This document shows positions 34,773-44,869 of a stretch of 64,000 nt of DNA, in pieces. The DNA is taken from assembly GCA_037102815.1 (NCBI GenBank), contig BTPP01000008.1:1-64000 (forward strand), given 5' to 3'. The position numbers and the translations under genes were made by a program. Under the pieces are notes generated by a model, which saw nothing but the letters and a program-made list of their open reading frames with translations, did no database searches and was not told the origin of the DNA. The DNA is from Neurospora intermedia (taxonomy: Eukaryota; Ascomycota; Sordariomycetes; Sordariales; Sordariaceae). Positions within the stretch are counted from its first letter, which is position 1. Every line of letters begins with the position of its first letter.

Positions 34773-35927
34773 ATGGCTACACCGATTCCAGTTCAGATCC
34801 TGGATGGAGGGATGGGAACCACTCTGGAAGACATGCACGACATCACCTTTTCATTTGAAACTCCGCTCTGGTCATCACATCTCCTTGTTTCCGGCGAGGA
34901 GGACAAGCTTTCGAGTTGCCACGAGGCATTTAAGCAGGCAGGAGCCAACATTATCTCCACCGCGACGTACCAAATATCCATCAATGGATTTGCTGCAACC
35001 AAGGTGCCGAAAAACGGAACCCTCGACGTGGAGAGGGAGGGCATCGAGAAGGAAGAGATTCCTCGCTTCCTGAGCCGTGCGGTTGTCCTTGCCGCAAATG
35101 CAGCTGGGACGGAGGGCAAAGTTGCCTTGTCGCTGGGTCCTTATGGCGCCACCATGATTCCATCGACCGAATACAGCGGCAGGTACGATCCTGAACACCA
35201 AGATGTGCAGGCCCTGGAAAGATGGCACAAGGAACGTCTGGATCTGTTCAAGGACGCCGATCCCGAGCAAGTCAACTACATTGCCTTTGAAACGGTTCCT
35301 AGGCTCGATGAGATTGTTGCCATCAGAAATCTGCTTTCGGCCGACAACATCCCAACATCCCTTCGCGGACGCCCCGTATGGATTTCCTCCCCTTACCCAA
35401 ACGATGATGGAAAGCTTCCCGACGGCAGCACGGTAGAGGAGGTCGTCAAAGCCGTTCTCACGCATAGGGAAGGCCTGGAGACTCCCTGGGGTATTGGCAT
35501 CAACTGCACAAAGGTGGAAAAGCTCGATTCCTTGGTCAACCGATACGAAGCTGCGATCCAGACCTGTATCAAGAACGGAGAGCAGATGGCCTGGCCAAGT
35601 TTGGTGCTCTATCCAGACGGGACAAAAGGGGAGGTGTACAACACGGCCACCAAGACTTGGGAGTTGTCTCCAGGACACAAACAGACAGAGGTACGCTGTG
35701 ATCTACCATTGTTTACAGGTCCTTTGGTTCACGCACCAATACTCACTTCTTTCAAACAGGCCCCCTGGGAAACAGCCCTAGCCAATGTTGTCGAAGCCGC
35801 ACGTCAAAGAGGAAACTGGAAGTCCATCGTTGTGGGAGGTTGCTGCAAGGCGTCCCCCGAACACATTCGAAGGCTACGAAGGACCCTACAAGATTACGGC
35901 CATATGTCAACCTCTCCGGCGGCGTAG
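34773..35927 (+). CDS. Homocysteine S-methyltransferase
   Basis: Transfers a methyl group from S-methylmethionine (or S-adenosylmethionine) to homocysteine to make methionine, in the cytosol. The family signatures are all present: ILDGGMGTTLED at the N-terminus, AFKQAGANIISTATYQ, YIAFETVPRLDEI, WGIGINCTK with the first zinc Cys, and the C-terminal IVVGGCCKASPEHIRRLR with the paired zinc cysteines. The ATG at 34773 is the first in frame and begins right before the conserved motif. I model two exons (34773-35690, 35760-35927), 361 residues. The 69-bp intron has a good GTACGC donor and CAAACAG acceptor, but its length is a multiple of three and it contains no stop, so a retained form of 384 residues is possible. 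It resembles yeast Mht1/Sam4. Confidence 0.93.
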   Translation: MATPIPVQILDGGMGTTLEDMHDITFSFETPLWSSHLLVSGEEDKLSSCHEAFKQAGANIISTATYQISINGFAATKVPKNGTLDVEREGIEKEEIPRFLSRAVVLAANAAGTEGKVALSLGPYGATMIPSTEYSGRYDPEHQDVQALERWHKERLDLFKDADPEQVNYIAFETVPRLDEIVAIRNLLSADNIPTSLRGRPVWISSPYPNDDGKLPDGSTVEEVVKAVLTHREGLETPWGIGINCTKVEKLDSLVNRYEAAIQTCIKNGEQMAWPSLVLYPDGTKGEVYNTATKTWELSPGHKQTEVRCDLPLFTGPLVHAPILTSFKQAPWETALANVVEAARQRGNWKSIVVGGCCKASPEHIRRLRRTLQDYGHMSTSPAA

Positions 35928-36067
35928 CAGTATATAGCACCGGCCATTCCCGTCAAGCATTTCTAGGGTACACAACAAAAAAAAAAACTACCACGATGGC
36001 GACTAATGCCTCTAACATTACTATTACGAGACCGCATCTACACATGACGGTTTCTTCTAGCCCATCA

Positions 36068-36970
36068 TCATTGGCCACCCATCGCACTGCAGTCATCCCC
36101 AAAGAACATGCCCACATCGTAGTTATAGGACCCAACTCTCACATAGTTATCGCGCACAATGCTCCACGGACCGACAGGTGAGCTATTGGAACTGCTCCAC
36201 AGGGCATACCTCCTCACCACACCGTCAGCCCAAGGGGCGGATACCTCACACTTCAACACCGACCCAGTCATATACACCCCATCCGGATTCGAGCAACGCA
36301 ACGGATATTCTACCAGTGCGTTCGTGAACCGGATAACACGAATGGCTTGATTGTCATATGGTGGGGGCGTGTACACCTCATAGCCGGCCCATGTACCCCC
36401 GCTGATGCTCATCTTGCCAGTAGATATGTCGAGGTCGAACAAGCCGAAATTGGAGCCGGTCGGGGCCTCAGTGACCAGATTGGTGCTGGGAGAGGTCACA
36501 CGAATGTGGTAGTCTTTGTTTTTCACACCAGGGGTGATGGCTTTCAGGCAGAAGCCCGTGACTGTTGGAGCAGAGCTGGGAGCGGTCGAGGTCGTGCTCT
36601 CGACGAATGTTGTGGTAGGCTCTTCGGTGATGGTGGGCGGCTCGGTCGTGGTGGATGACTCGCTCGTGGTGGGTGGCTCACTCATGGTGGGCAGCTCACT
36701 GGTGGTGGGTGGATCACTCGTGGCAGGCTCCGTGGTAGAGGGCTCCACGCTCCACGCCTCAGTTGTTGTAGGCTCATCGGATGTAGTGGCCGTCGTGCTC
36801 TCAATGATACTGACAGCGCTGGAAGTCAAGTCGGCAGAGCTTGCTGGGCTGCTAACAATCGCTGACGTCAAGGTCGAGGTTGCCAAAGACGACGTCGTTG
36901 TCCGTGGGCGGCATCGACTTGCCACAGTCATGGCCGCAAGGGCTGGCAAAAGCGCGAATGAGGCACGCAT
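36068..36970 (-). CDS. Secreted Ser/Thr-rich protein, unknown function
   Basis: A single exon of 300 residues. The start MRASFALLPALAAMTVASRC looks like a signal peptide. Residues ~25-135 are a Ser/Thr/Pro-rich stalk with imperfect units such as SDPPTTSELPTMSEPPTTSE, likely heavily O-glycosylated. The C-terminal ~165 residues form a compact domain beginning TGFCLKAITPGV, with ISGGTWAGYEVYTPPPYDNQ and the end GMFFGDDCSAMGGQ; it has few cysteines. There is no GPI-type hydrophobic tail. A cell-wall or extracellular protein is inferred from architecture only. A MITE sits 137 bp upstream of the ATG, inside the presumed promoter. Confidence 0.75.
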   Translation of the reverse strand: MRASFALLPALAAMTVASRCRPRTTTSSLATSTLTSAIVSSPASSADLTSSAVSIIESTTATTSDEPTTTEAWSVEPSTTEPATSDPPTTSELPTMSEPPTTSESSTTTEPPTITEEPTTTFVESTTSTAPSSAPTVTGFCLKAITPGVKNKDYHIRVTSPSTNLVTEAPTGSNFGLFDLDISTGKMSISGGTWAGYEVYTPPPYDNQAIRVIRFTNALVEYPLRCSNPDGVYMTGSVLKCEVSAPWADGVVRRYALWSSSNSSPVGPWSIVRDNYVRVGSYNYDVGMFFGDDCSAMGGQ

Positions 36971-37106
36971 GGTCGATGATTCGAAGGGATTTGATCAGAG
37001 AATGGACGCGGAACAACGCGAAACAGGGAAAGAGAGCAGAGGTTTGAGTTTGTGTGATTTCATGTTCACAACGCCTTGTCTTATATGGCACCCTATTGAC
37101 GCTTTA

Positions 37107-37724
37107 CTTGAGGGTGGTGGGTGCCTTCTGGCTCTGGGCGCCAAGGCTCTTCCACCCTCTCCCCATAGGGAGAGGGCGGCAAAATCTTGGGACATGAAAT
37201 AAATCTGGGACACCTGAATTTGCATACAAAATCTTAGTAGAATAAAACTATCTGCTCAAAGTCTACCCTCAACGCCTTTGAAATATTCTACTAAAATTAA
37301 ATTAGTATTTTATACTATAGAGAAGCCTATATATAAAATTTCATTGTCTCAAATATTTTTTATAGTTGAGAAAGCTTAGTTTCCGTTACCTCTACCTATA
37401 ATTTTGGTTGCAAGCAAATTTCCACCAAATGCGCCAAATGATAAAGGAAGAGTAATAGAAACAGGAATTTCTCAACCATATACTATCCAAATCCATTGCT
37501 AGAAGTCAGAATCTAATAGTAATAGTTAGGACTACTAACAATCAAAATTGCATCTTCTTATCTTCAATTCTGGTGGCGTTGTGCAAACGATCATTCTGAT
37601 TCCCATACAAATGGCCGTGTCCCAACTTTATTTCATGTCCCAAGATTTTGCCGCCCTCTCCCTATGGGGAGAGGGTGGAAGAGCCTTGGCGCCCAGAGCC
37701 AGAAGGCACCCACCACCCTCAAGT
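37107..37724. mobile_element. MITE, 618 bp, TA target duplication, ~107-bp TIRs
   Basis: The ends begin CTTGAGGGTGGTGGGTGCC and are inverted copies over 107/108 bp (37107-37213 and 37617-37724) with only two mismatches and one single-base gap. TA flanks both sides (37105-37106, 37725-37726), typical of Tc1/mariner-Fot1/pogo elements. Each TIR contains a 9-bp hairpin, CCCTCTCCC with GGGAGAGGG. The ~400-bp interior is strongly AT-rich and has no transposase, so the element is non-autonomous. The near-identity of the ends suggests recent insertion. Confidence 0.88.
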
Positions 37725-37726
37725 AC

Positions 37727-38202
37727 ACCACACGCTGGAGAAGCAATCACACAAAGTATCGGTCAACAGTCCAAATCTTAGCAGGCTTCTTCCTTCCATT
37801 CACCGAGAGGTAATTCAACGGTGGCTGGCTGAACTTTGGGGACTATCAGGGTCTAGACCCCATCCATCGAGCTACAGTCCAATAATTTGTGGATCCCAAT
37901 GAGAGGAACCAGAAAACCGGAACAAGCATTGACAGCCCAACGGGGCGACTTTAATCAAGTGCAATGACCGGTAGTGGGTCTGGGGCTTGTTTGAATTAAC
38001 CTTATACGCTACTGCAGGTACCGTGAGCCCTGATGCAAAAAGAAACGAAAGTGTCGAGGAGAAAGGGGAGAACGTGCGGAGCTGGGTGCCTGGAATTAGC
38101 TGGATTGGCCGAGATGTTCGGGACCGAGGCATCGGATGACATCAGTTTCCATCCAAGGGCTATGCACTCCCCCCCAGCCTCAACATGTTTTCAAGTTTCC
38201 CT
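37727..38202. other. Spacer
   Basis: I see no gene between the MITE and the 3' end of the SDR gene. Confidence 0.6.
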
Positions 38203-39276
38203 TCAGCACTGTCCAGTCGGAGCAAAACTCTCCGCCGCATCTTTAATGCTTTCCTTCAAGCCCGTCCATCCCTCCTGTCCGACAGCACGCAACAACGAGA
38301 AAGGGATGTCCACCGGAATTTCCGTTTCATCAATTTGATTTGAACTCGGCAATTTCACCCAGTCCTTCTTTTCAGGATACAACTCCTTAAGAATGTCTAA
38401 AGTTTGGTTCCAACTGAACTGCCCCGCGAGCCCATAAACCCTTGATCCAGTCAGTCCCGACACCAGCACGCCAAGATACAGCCGACCTGCGTCTCGAGCA
38501 TCAATGAACGACTGCGGACCGAAAGTAGGAATCGCATCGAGTGCTTCCTTCGGTTTCCCATTGTATAAAGCCCTAACCAGCCCGGCTGTGCTGGCTGACT
38601 GATTGTCGGGATCAAGGATGGGTCCAGTGACGGTGGAAATGAGCATCGCGTTGAAAGTAAACGTCGGCTTCTCCCTCGCAACCCAGTCCCACAGCGCCTC
38701 CTCAACTTTGACTTTGATGGCCATGAACGGAGCGAGGCCCTTTTCCGCATCAGGGATGCCCGAATCTTCAGCCAACGCCACCGCCTCGTGATTCCATGAC
38801 TCCTCCGTCAGAGTCCTGCGGATCCCGACCTTGGGCGTATAAGCCGCCCATGAAGAGCTGGTGTAAATGAACGCCTGGACGGTGTTAGAGTGCATCTTGG
38901 CGGCGTCGAGAAGACCGTAAAGACACTTGAGTTCTTCGTTGACGGATTTTGGCACGTCTCTGTCGTCGAGCCAGGCGACCCCGGCTACAGTGATGACGGC
39001 GGAGACGCCGGCGGCGTGGGCGTTCCAGATGCCGGCGGCGGTAATATCGGGAACTTCAATGACTTCGATGCGGTTGACGCCGTAGCGAGTGGTGAAGAAG
39101 GGCTCGACCCAGGCGCATCGAGCTTTGTTACGTACGGTGCCTCGGACGCGGTAGCCGGCTGAGAGGAGCTGGTCGGCTATGTGGCTGGCGATTAGGCCGT
39201 TGACGCCGGTGACAAGGATGAGGGAGTTGAGAGGGATGAAGGGTTCCTGTTTAATTTTGAGGGGTGTGTTTGCCAT
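38203..39276 (-). CDS. Extended SDR (aldehyde/dihydroflavonol-reductase-like), catalytic Tyr replaced
   Basis: A single exon of 357 residues. The NAD(P)-binding motif VTGVNGLIASHIADQLL lies at residues 22-38, RGTVRNKAR follows strand 2, and FIYTSSSWAAY carries the active-site Ser region near 137-146. In the expected YxxxK motif the sequence is APFMAIKVKVEEALW: Phe184 replaces Tyr and Lys188 is kept. The downstream segment EKPTFTFNAMLIS and VTGPILDPDN match fungal ketoreductases of this group, so the alignment is secure. Such enzymes normally reduce aldehydes or ketones with NADPH. Loss of the proton donor makes ordinary catalysis doubtful, though the fold seems complete. Confidence 0.85.
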   Translation of the reverse strand: MANTPLKIKQEPFIPLNSLILVTGVNGLIASHIADQLLSAGYRVRGTVRNKARCAWVEPFFTTRYGVNRIEVIEVPDITAAGIWNAHAAGVSAVITVAGVAWLDDRDVPKSVNEELKCLYGLLDAAKMHSNTVQAFIYTSSSWAAYTPKVGIRRTLTEESWNHEAVALAEDSGIPDAEKGLAPFMAIKVKVEEALWDWVAREKPTFTFNAMLISTVTGPILDPDNQSASTAGLVRALYNGKPKEALDAIPTFGPQSFIDARDAGRLYLGVLVSGLTGSRVYGLAGQFSWNQTLDILKELYPEKKDWVKLPSSNQIDETEIPVDIPFSLLRAVGQEGWTGLKESIKDAAESFAPTGQC

Positions 39277-40513
39277 GGTGCAATTAGTTCTGGTTGTGGT
39301 CGAGTGGGAGCTGGCTCCTTCAAAAATTGCGAAAGTATCGAGATCTTATTATAACAACAAAAGCAACATGGAAGATGGAAAAGGCGATCACAACAACATC
39401 GAATCTGACTCGATAAATGGACACAATATATCTGAGTTCGAGTGGTAAGTTCATCTTCGACAGCATCAAAGACGTCTCAGCTACTTACCTACCTCGACCA
39501 TGCTCCTGCCCAAAAAAAAGAATATTCTGCTTTGAAATCATTAACACAACTAGCGACTGACTGACGCACACTCCATCAGGATTCACCGGTTCGGCGTTAG
39601 GGTGGCCAATGGGCTCTGGAAAAAACCCGATGTCTCGTCGCGTTATCGTTTTCATGGTGTTACGCCGCAGACGGATGAATGCGGGCCGTAGACCGTAGAC
39701 CGAAGTGCGAGGGAGACTCAACCACCGGGCGCGCATGCAATCATAAGACGCTGCGAGATTAAACATGGGCTAATGCTCCAAACGTCATCGTTGACCAAGA
39801 CCCTCGGAAACCATGTCTGCCCAGGAACTGGACTTACAAGAGAAGATCGGAATTGAGCTTGACTTCCATGACTGGGCGACTGCCCGGTTCACTGCACGCC
39901 AGGTTTGGCGTTCTTAATGCCTAGAGATACCATCATACCTCTGGCGTCCGAGACTTGTCTCGTGAAAAGAGTACGTCGGCCATGGGAAAACCTACCGCCC
40001 GAAGCGATAACGAAAAAAGAAAAGAACGAGAAAACGAGAATGGAGATATGAACGAATGAACGAGGGAAAGGCCGAGAAAGAACGTGGCCGTCCTTTATCT
40101 GATGATCAGATAATCACGCATCTCCACTTCCCACTCCTCTTTTAGGGATCAAACACCCCTGTCGGCTCTGTTTATGTGGGGCGAACCGCCGAAGATGTTC
40201 ACAAACGTCTCCATTCTCCCCACCTTGAAGACACCTCCGGCCGGCCAACATGCGTCATAACTGCCATGTCTGTCTCCTTGATGGGGCCATGATGATTTCC
40301 CTGAATACGCTCATTCATGGACTGTTCAAACATCTTTGAAAACGCCTTGCTTTGACGACAAACGAAGGCTGTCTCAAAGGATCACACAGCTAACCCCAAG
40401 CCCTTCAACGCCCAACTGATTTCATTGACTCCCATCTACACGCTGAACGAGCCTTTCATCTCATCTCGGCCACATAGGTACTTCTGAACCGACGGCAAGC
40501 ACACTATTGCAAT
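39277..40513. other. Divergent promoter region
   Basis: A 1.2-kb interval between the SDR gene (minus) and the oxoprolinase-type gene (plus). I see only short ORFs without support. Confidence 0.6.
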
Positions 40514-43500
40514 ATGGCATCCCAACCCTCACCCCGTCGCCTCCGCATCGGCGTTGACGTCGGCGGTACCAACACCGACGGCGTCATCCTCGACCCATCC
40601 CTCGCTTCATCCTCTCCATCCAGAGGCATCCTAGCCCATATCAAGACCGCCACGACGCCCAACCCCAGTGAAGGCATCATGACCGCCATCATCTCCATGT
40701 TCGCTCAACTTGTGGCCACCAACGCCGACATCCGTCCCGAGGACGCCATTGCCAGCGTCACCATCGGCACCACGCACTTCGTCAACGCCGTCGTCGAGCG
40801 GGACCCCTCCCGCCTTTCGCGGGTAGCCGTCCTCCGTCTTTCCGGTCCCTTTTCCAAGCACGTCCCGCCCTGCGTCGACTGGCCCGAAGACATGCGCTCC
40901 TTGATACTGGGGTATCACGCGCGCGTGAAGGGCGGGTTGGAGGTAGACGGCTCGTTGATCAGCGATATTGACGAGTCCGAGATCGTGGAGCAATGCAAAG
41001 AGATCCGCAAGCGCGGCGGGATCAAAGCAGTGGTGATTAACGGCGTGTTCAGTCCTATCGATACCGTCTACAGACAGGAAGAGAGGGCGGCGGAGATTGT
41101 CAGGCGCGAATTGGGCGGGCAAGCAGTGGATGTGGTGTGCTCCAAGGAGGTGGCGAACTTGGGGTTCTTGGAACGAGAGAATGCGGCAGTTTTGAATGCG
41201 AGTATACTGAGGTTTGCAAGACGGACAATTGGGGAGTTTCGGCAGGCGGTGGGTCGGTTAGGACTCACGGGCGTGCCAGTGTTTATCACGCAAAATGATG
41301 GGACGATCTTGAAAGGGGAGAAAGCGGCGGAGTTGCCCATCAAGACGTTCTCGAGTGGGCCGACGAATAGTATGAGGGGTGCCGCGTTCCTCGTGCAGAG
41401 TCAGGAGAGGGATGGAAAAAAGGAGGGACAGGGACAGGGAGAGGCGATGATGGTGGTGGATATTGGTGGGACTACGACTGATGTTGGGTTACTTTTGCCT
41501 AATGGGTTTCCGAGACAGCAGGCTGCTTATAGCGAGCTGGCGGGGGTAAGAATGGTATGTTACTTTGCCCACGATGGTCCCTGTGAACTGCTCTCTGTTC
41601 CAAGTGTTGGTGGCTGACTGATCCAATCCATGCGTGGACACTACTGTGGGTGTATAGAACTTCTCATGCCCTGACATCAAAAGCATCGGTCTCGGTGGCG
41701 GTTCCATTGTCCGAAAGGGCAAAAATGGTATCACCATTGGGCCAGACAGTGTGGGCTATAGGATCAACAAGGAAGCCCTGCTCTTTGGTGGAAGCACGCT
41801 TACCACAACAGATTGTACAGTGCTCGCCAACCCGGATATCACCAGCATAGGCAACGCCAGTCTTGTCAAAGACGCACTGACCGAAGAAGAAACCCAGCAG
41901 TTCAAGGCCATCGTCAAGAGCAAGATCGAAAAGATCATCGATAACATGAAGACGTCACCAGACGACCTGCCAGCTATCCTTGTCGGCGGTGGTGCAGTCA
42001 TTGCCCCAGATGAGCTCCGGGGTGCAAGCAGGGTGCTCAAGCCCCGCTGGTCCGAGGTTGCGAATGCGATAGGAGCTGCCATTGCTCGTGTCAGTGCTGT
42101 TGTGGACACAATCAAGTCGACAGAGACCAAGACGGAAGAGCAGTTCTTGGAGGAGATTAAGAAGGATGCAATCGAGAGAACCATTGCGGCTGGTGCTTCA
42201 CCGGAATCTGTCGAGGTTGTTGAGGTTGAGATGCTGCCTTTGCAGGTAAGAACTTCCCTTTTGTTACATCAGTGATACAAGTTCACGCGAGCGACTAACA
42301 AAACACACACTTTCACTTACTAGTACGTCGAGAACAAAACTCGTTTCGTCGTCCGCGCAGCCGGCGACTTTGACTTCACGCGATCATACATGTCAAGCGA
42401 TGACGATGAGAAAGTCTCATCAGAGGAAGAGGCCGTGGGCGAAGACTTATCTGAGCCACAAACAATCACAGACACCAAGCCAAAAGCAGCAACACCATCC
42501 GAAGTCAATGTCCTCACCTACCACCCCAACGTCCTCAACCGCATCTGGCACATCTCCGAAACAGACCTCACCTTCATTTCCACCGGCTGCTACATCCTCG
42601 GCACCGGCGGCGGCGGCTCTCCTTACGCATCCATGATTCTCCTCCGGCAGCTCCTCCGCTCCGGCGCCTCGGTACGGGTCGTCTCCCCTGCGGACGTGCC
42701 TGACTCTGCCGCCGTCGGCTGCGGCTGCGGCGCCGGCTCGCCGACAGTGAGCATCGAGAAGCTGCAAGGCGACGAGATGATGCAAGCGCAGACGGAGCTC
42801 TACAAAGCCTTGTCCTCCTCCTCCTCCGATCAAAATCAAAATGACAAAGCAACGCACATGATCGCCCTCGAAATCGGCGGCGGCAACGGCCTCCAAGGTA
42901 TGACGCTCGGCGCCAGCTCCAACATGGACATCCCCTGCGTCGACGGCGACTGGATGGGGCGCGCGTACCCGACCAAGTGGCAGACGACACCAGTAGTCTT
43001 CAATGAGCGGTCGCCCATCTGGAGCCCCATCGCCGTCGCGGACGGAAATGGGAACGTGCTGGTGATGCCCAAAGCGGCGTCGGATGCTGCCGTCGAGAAA
43101 ATCATTCGCGCGGCGCTAAGCCAGATGGGCAGCCAGGTGGGCGCCGCCGACCCGCCGGTTACGGGCGCGGAAATGAAGAGGTGGGTGGTGGAGAATACGG
43201 TATCGCAGGCGTGGAGGCTGGGGAGGGCGGTGGCGAGGGCGAGGGCGATGAACCGATTGGACGAGGTGGCAGAGACGATTGTGGAGGAGTGTGGTGGGGG
43301 GCAGAAGGGGGCGGCGGCAAAGGTGTTGTTCAAGGGAAAGATTGTGGGTGTTAGGAGGACGCTGAGGATGGGACATGTTTATGGGGAGTGTATTATTGAG
43401 GGGACGGATGTGACGGATGATACTACATCTACAACAAATGATGGGGAAAGAACAGGGGGTCAACGTGGAAGTCAAGGTGTTGATGGGGAGGAGAAGGTGG

Positions 43501-43874
43501 GTTTCACTGGCAAGAGGATCAAGATCCCGTTCAAGAACGAGAACATTGCTGCTATCCGTATACCCGCAGAGGATGGTTCTAAGGACGACGAGAACCAGGA
43601 ATTGGAGAAGCAGGAGGATGTACTGGCGATTGTGCCGGATCTGATCTCGGTCATCGATGCTCAAAGCGGTGAGGCCGTGGGCACTCCGGAGTATCGGTAT
43701 GGCTTGCTGGTCATTGTTATCGGAATCGCCGCTTCAGACAAGTGGACGGGGTCACAGAGAGGCATCGATCTTGGTGGTCCCAAAGCGTTTGGCTTTGACC
43801 ATCTGAAGTACGAACCATTGGGCAGGTTCGTGAAGCCGGTTAGTGTTATTGATGAGTTTGATAGGTCGATCTAG
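40514..43874 (+). CDS. Hydantoinase/oxoprolinase-DUF917 fusion
   Basis: Three exons (40514-41554, 41658-42245, 42324-43874) give 1059 residues. The N-terminal half is a hydantoinase A/oxoprolinase-type ATPase: phosphate motifs RIGVDVGGTNTDGV near residue 11 and MVVDIGGTTTDVG, SSGPTNSMRG, and SIGLGGGSIVRKGKNG just after intron 1. The splice is supported because it restores the family sequence around that motif. The C-terminal half is a DUF917 domain, starting after an acidic linker, with ISTGCYILGTGGGGSPYASM, MIALEIGGGNGLQ and CVDGDWMGRAYP. The two domains are also found together in other fungi and as neighbouring genes in bacteria. ATP-dependent opening of a cyclic amide is inferred; the substrate is unknown. 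Confidence 0.92.
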
Positions 43875-44869
43875 TCGGGACATGAGTGATGCAGAGGTTG
43901 TCTAGAGGTATCCATGCTCTATAGTGTACTTGCAAATCTCAGATCTCTAGAGGTACTTGGAAGTGGAGATGTGCTAGGATAGTCCTGGATGTAGATCAGA
44001 TGAAACAGATGGGCTCGACTTCAAGTACCGGATTCAAGCATTTGTTTCAAAACAACAGCTGAGTGACTCGCAAGGAAACTACCTTACTGGTTGGTTTGAT
44101 TTGACTTGATGTGTATGTGCCATCGATGAAGCGTACCTCCATCGTAGACAGGATACGTGACGACAAGATCGCGGACTCCGTGTGCCTAATAGCACTCCTT
44201 GATAACGTATTGTGTACACGACATATTCACTTGTTGTTGTTATTGTTTGCCTTTCTGTACTCAAGATCACAGCATGGTCTGTTAGTGACAGTTCCCCCGA
44301 TTTATGTCTGATCCCTTTCGATGATGTGGCTTTTCGTCACAGATGGATGGTTTTTGATGTTTAAATAAAGGACTTGCAGAAGAGATCTGGAGGCACCAAA
44401 CCGGCTATCGATGCAATCTTTGTCCCTTAGATGCAGCTGATCGTGCATAAGCGTGACACTTGAGCTTCATTTGATGTCGTGAACTGCTCCAAGTCAGATG
44501 CAATCTAATGCCGTGTGATGGTGATGATGCCGCCATGGCAGAAAACATGCCATCGGAATGTCTCTTGCGCAAACTTTTTCTTTACCTACCTCTATGTAGG
44601 TATATAGAAAAGAACTTCGTCTCTAAACTCCACATGTTGTGCTTCGATTCAGTCAATCGTCAGCTCTTGGCATCTGGTCCGAACACTCGTTCATCACGCT
44701 TCTTTTTCTTTTCTTCCAGCGCTTTCAAAGTAGAGTGAGAGGAAGTCTGCATGTGATCAACGACCGCGTGCTACAGCCGTTCCAGAAATCAGTTATGCGT
44801 GAGCTGCCCTGAGGTCCTCACGTCCGCCTTTCGCCGGCATTCAGATTCGAAAAGACCATTTACTGACAT
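43875..44869. other. Spacer
   Basis: No gene seen. TAGAGGTA octamers occur at 43903, 43948 and 44587. Confidence 0.6.
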
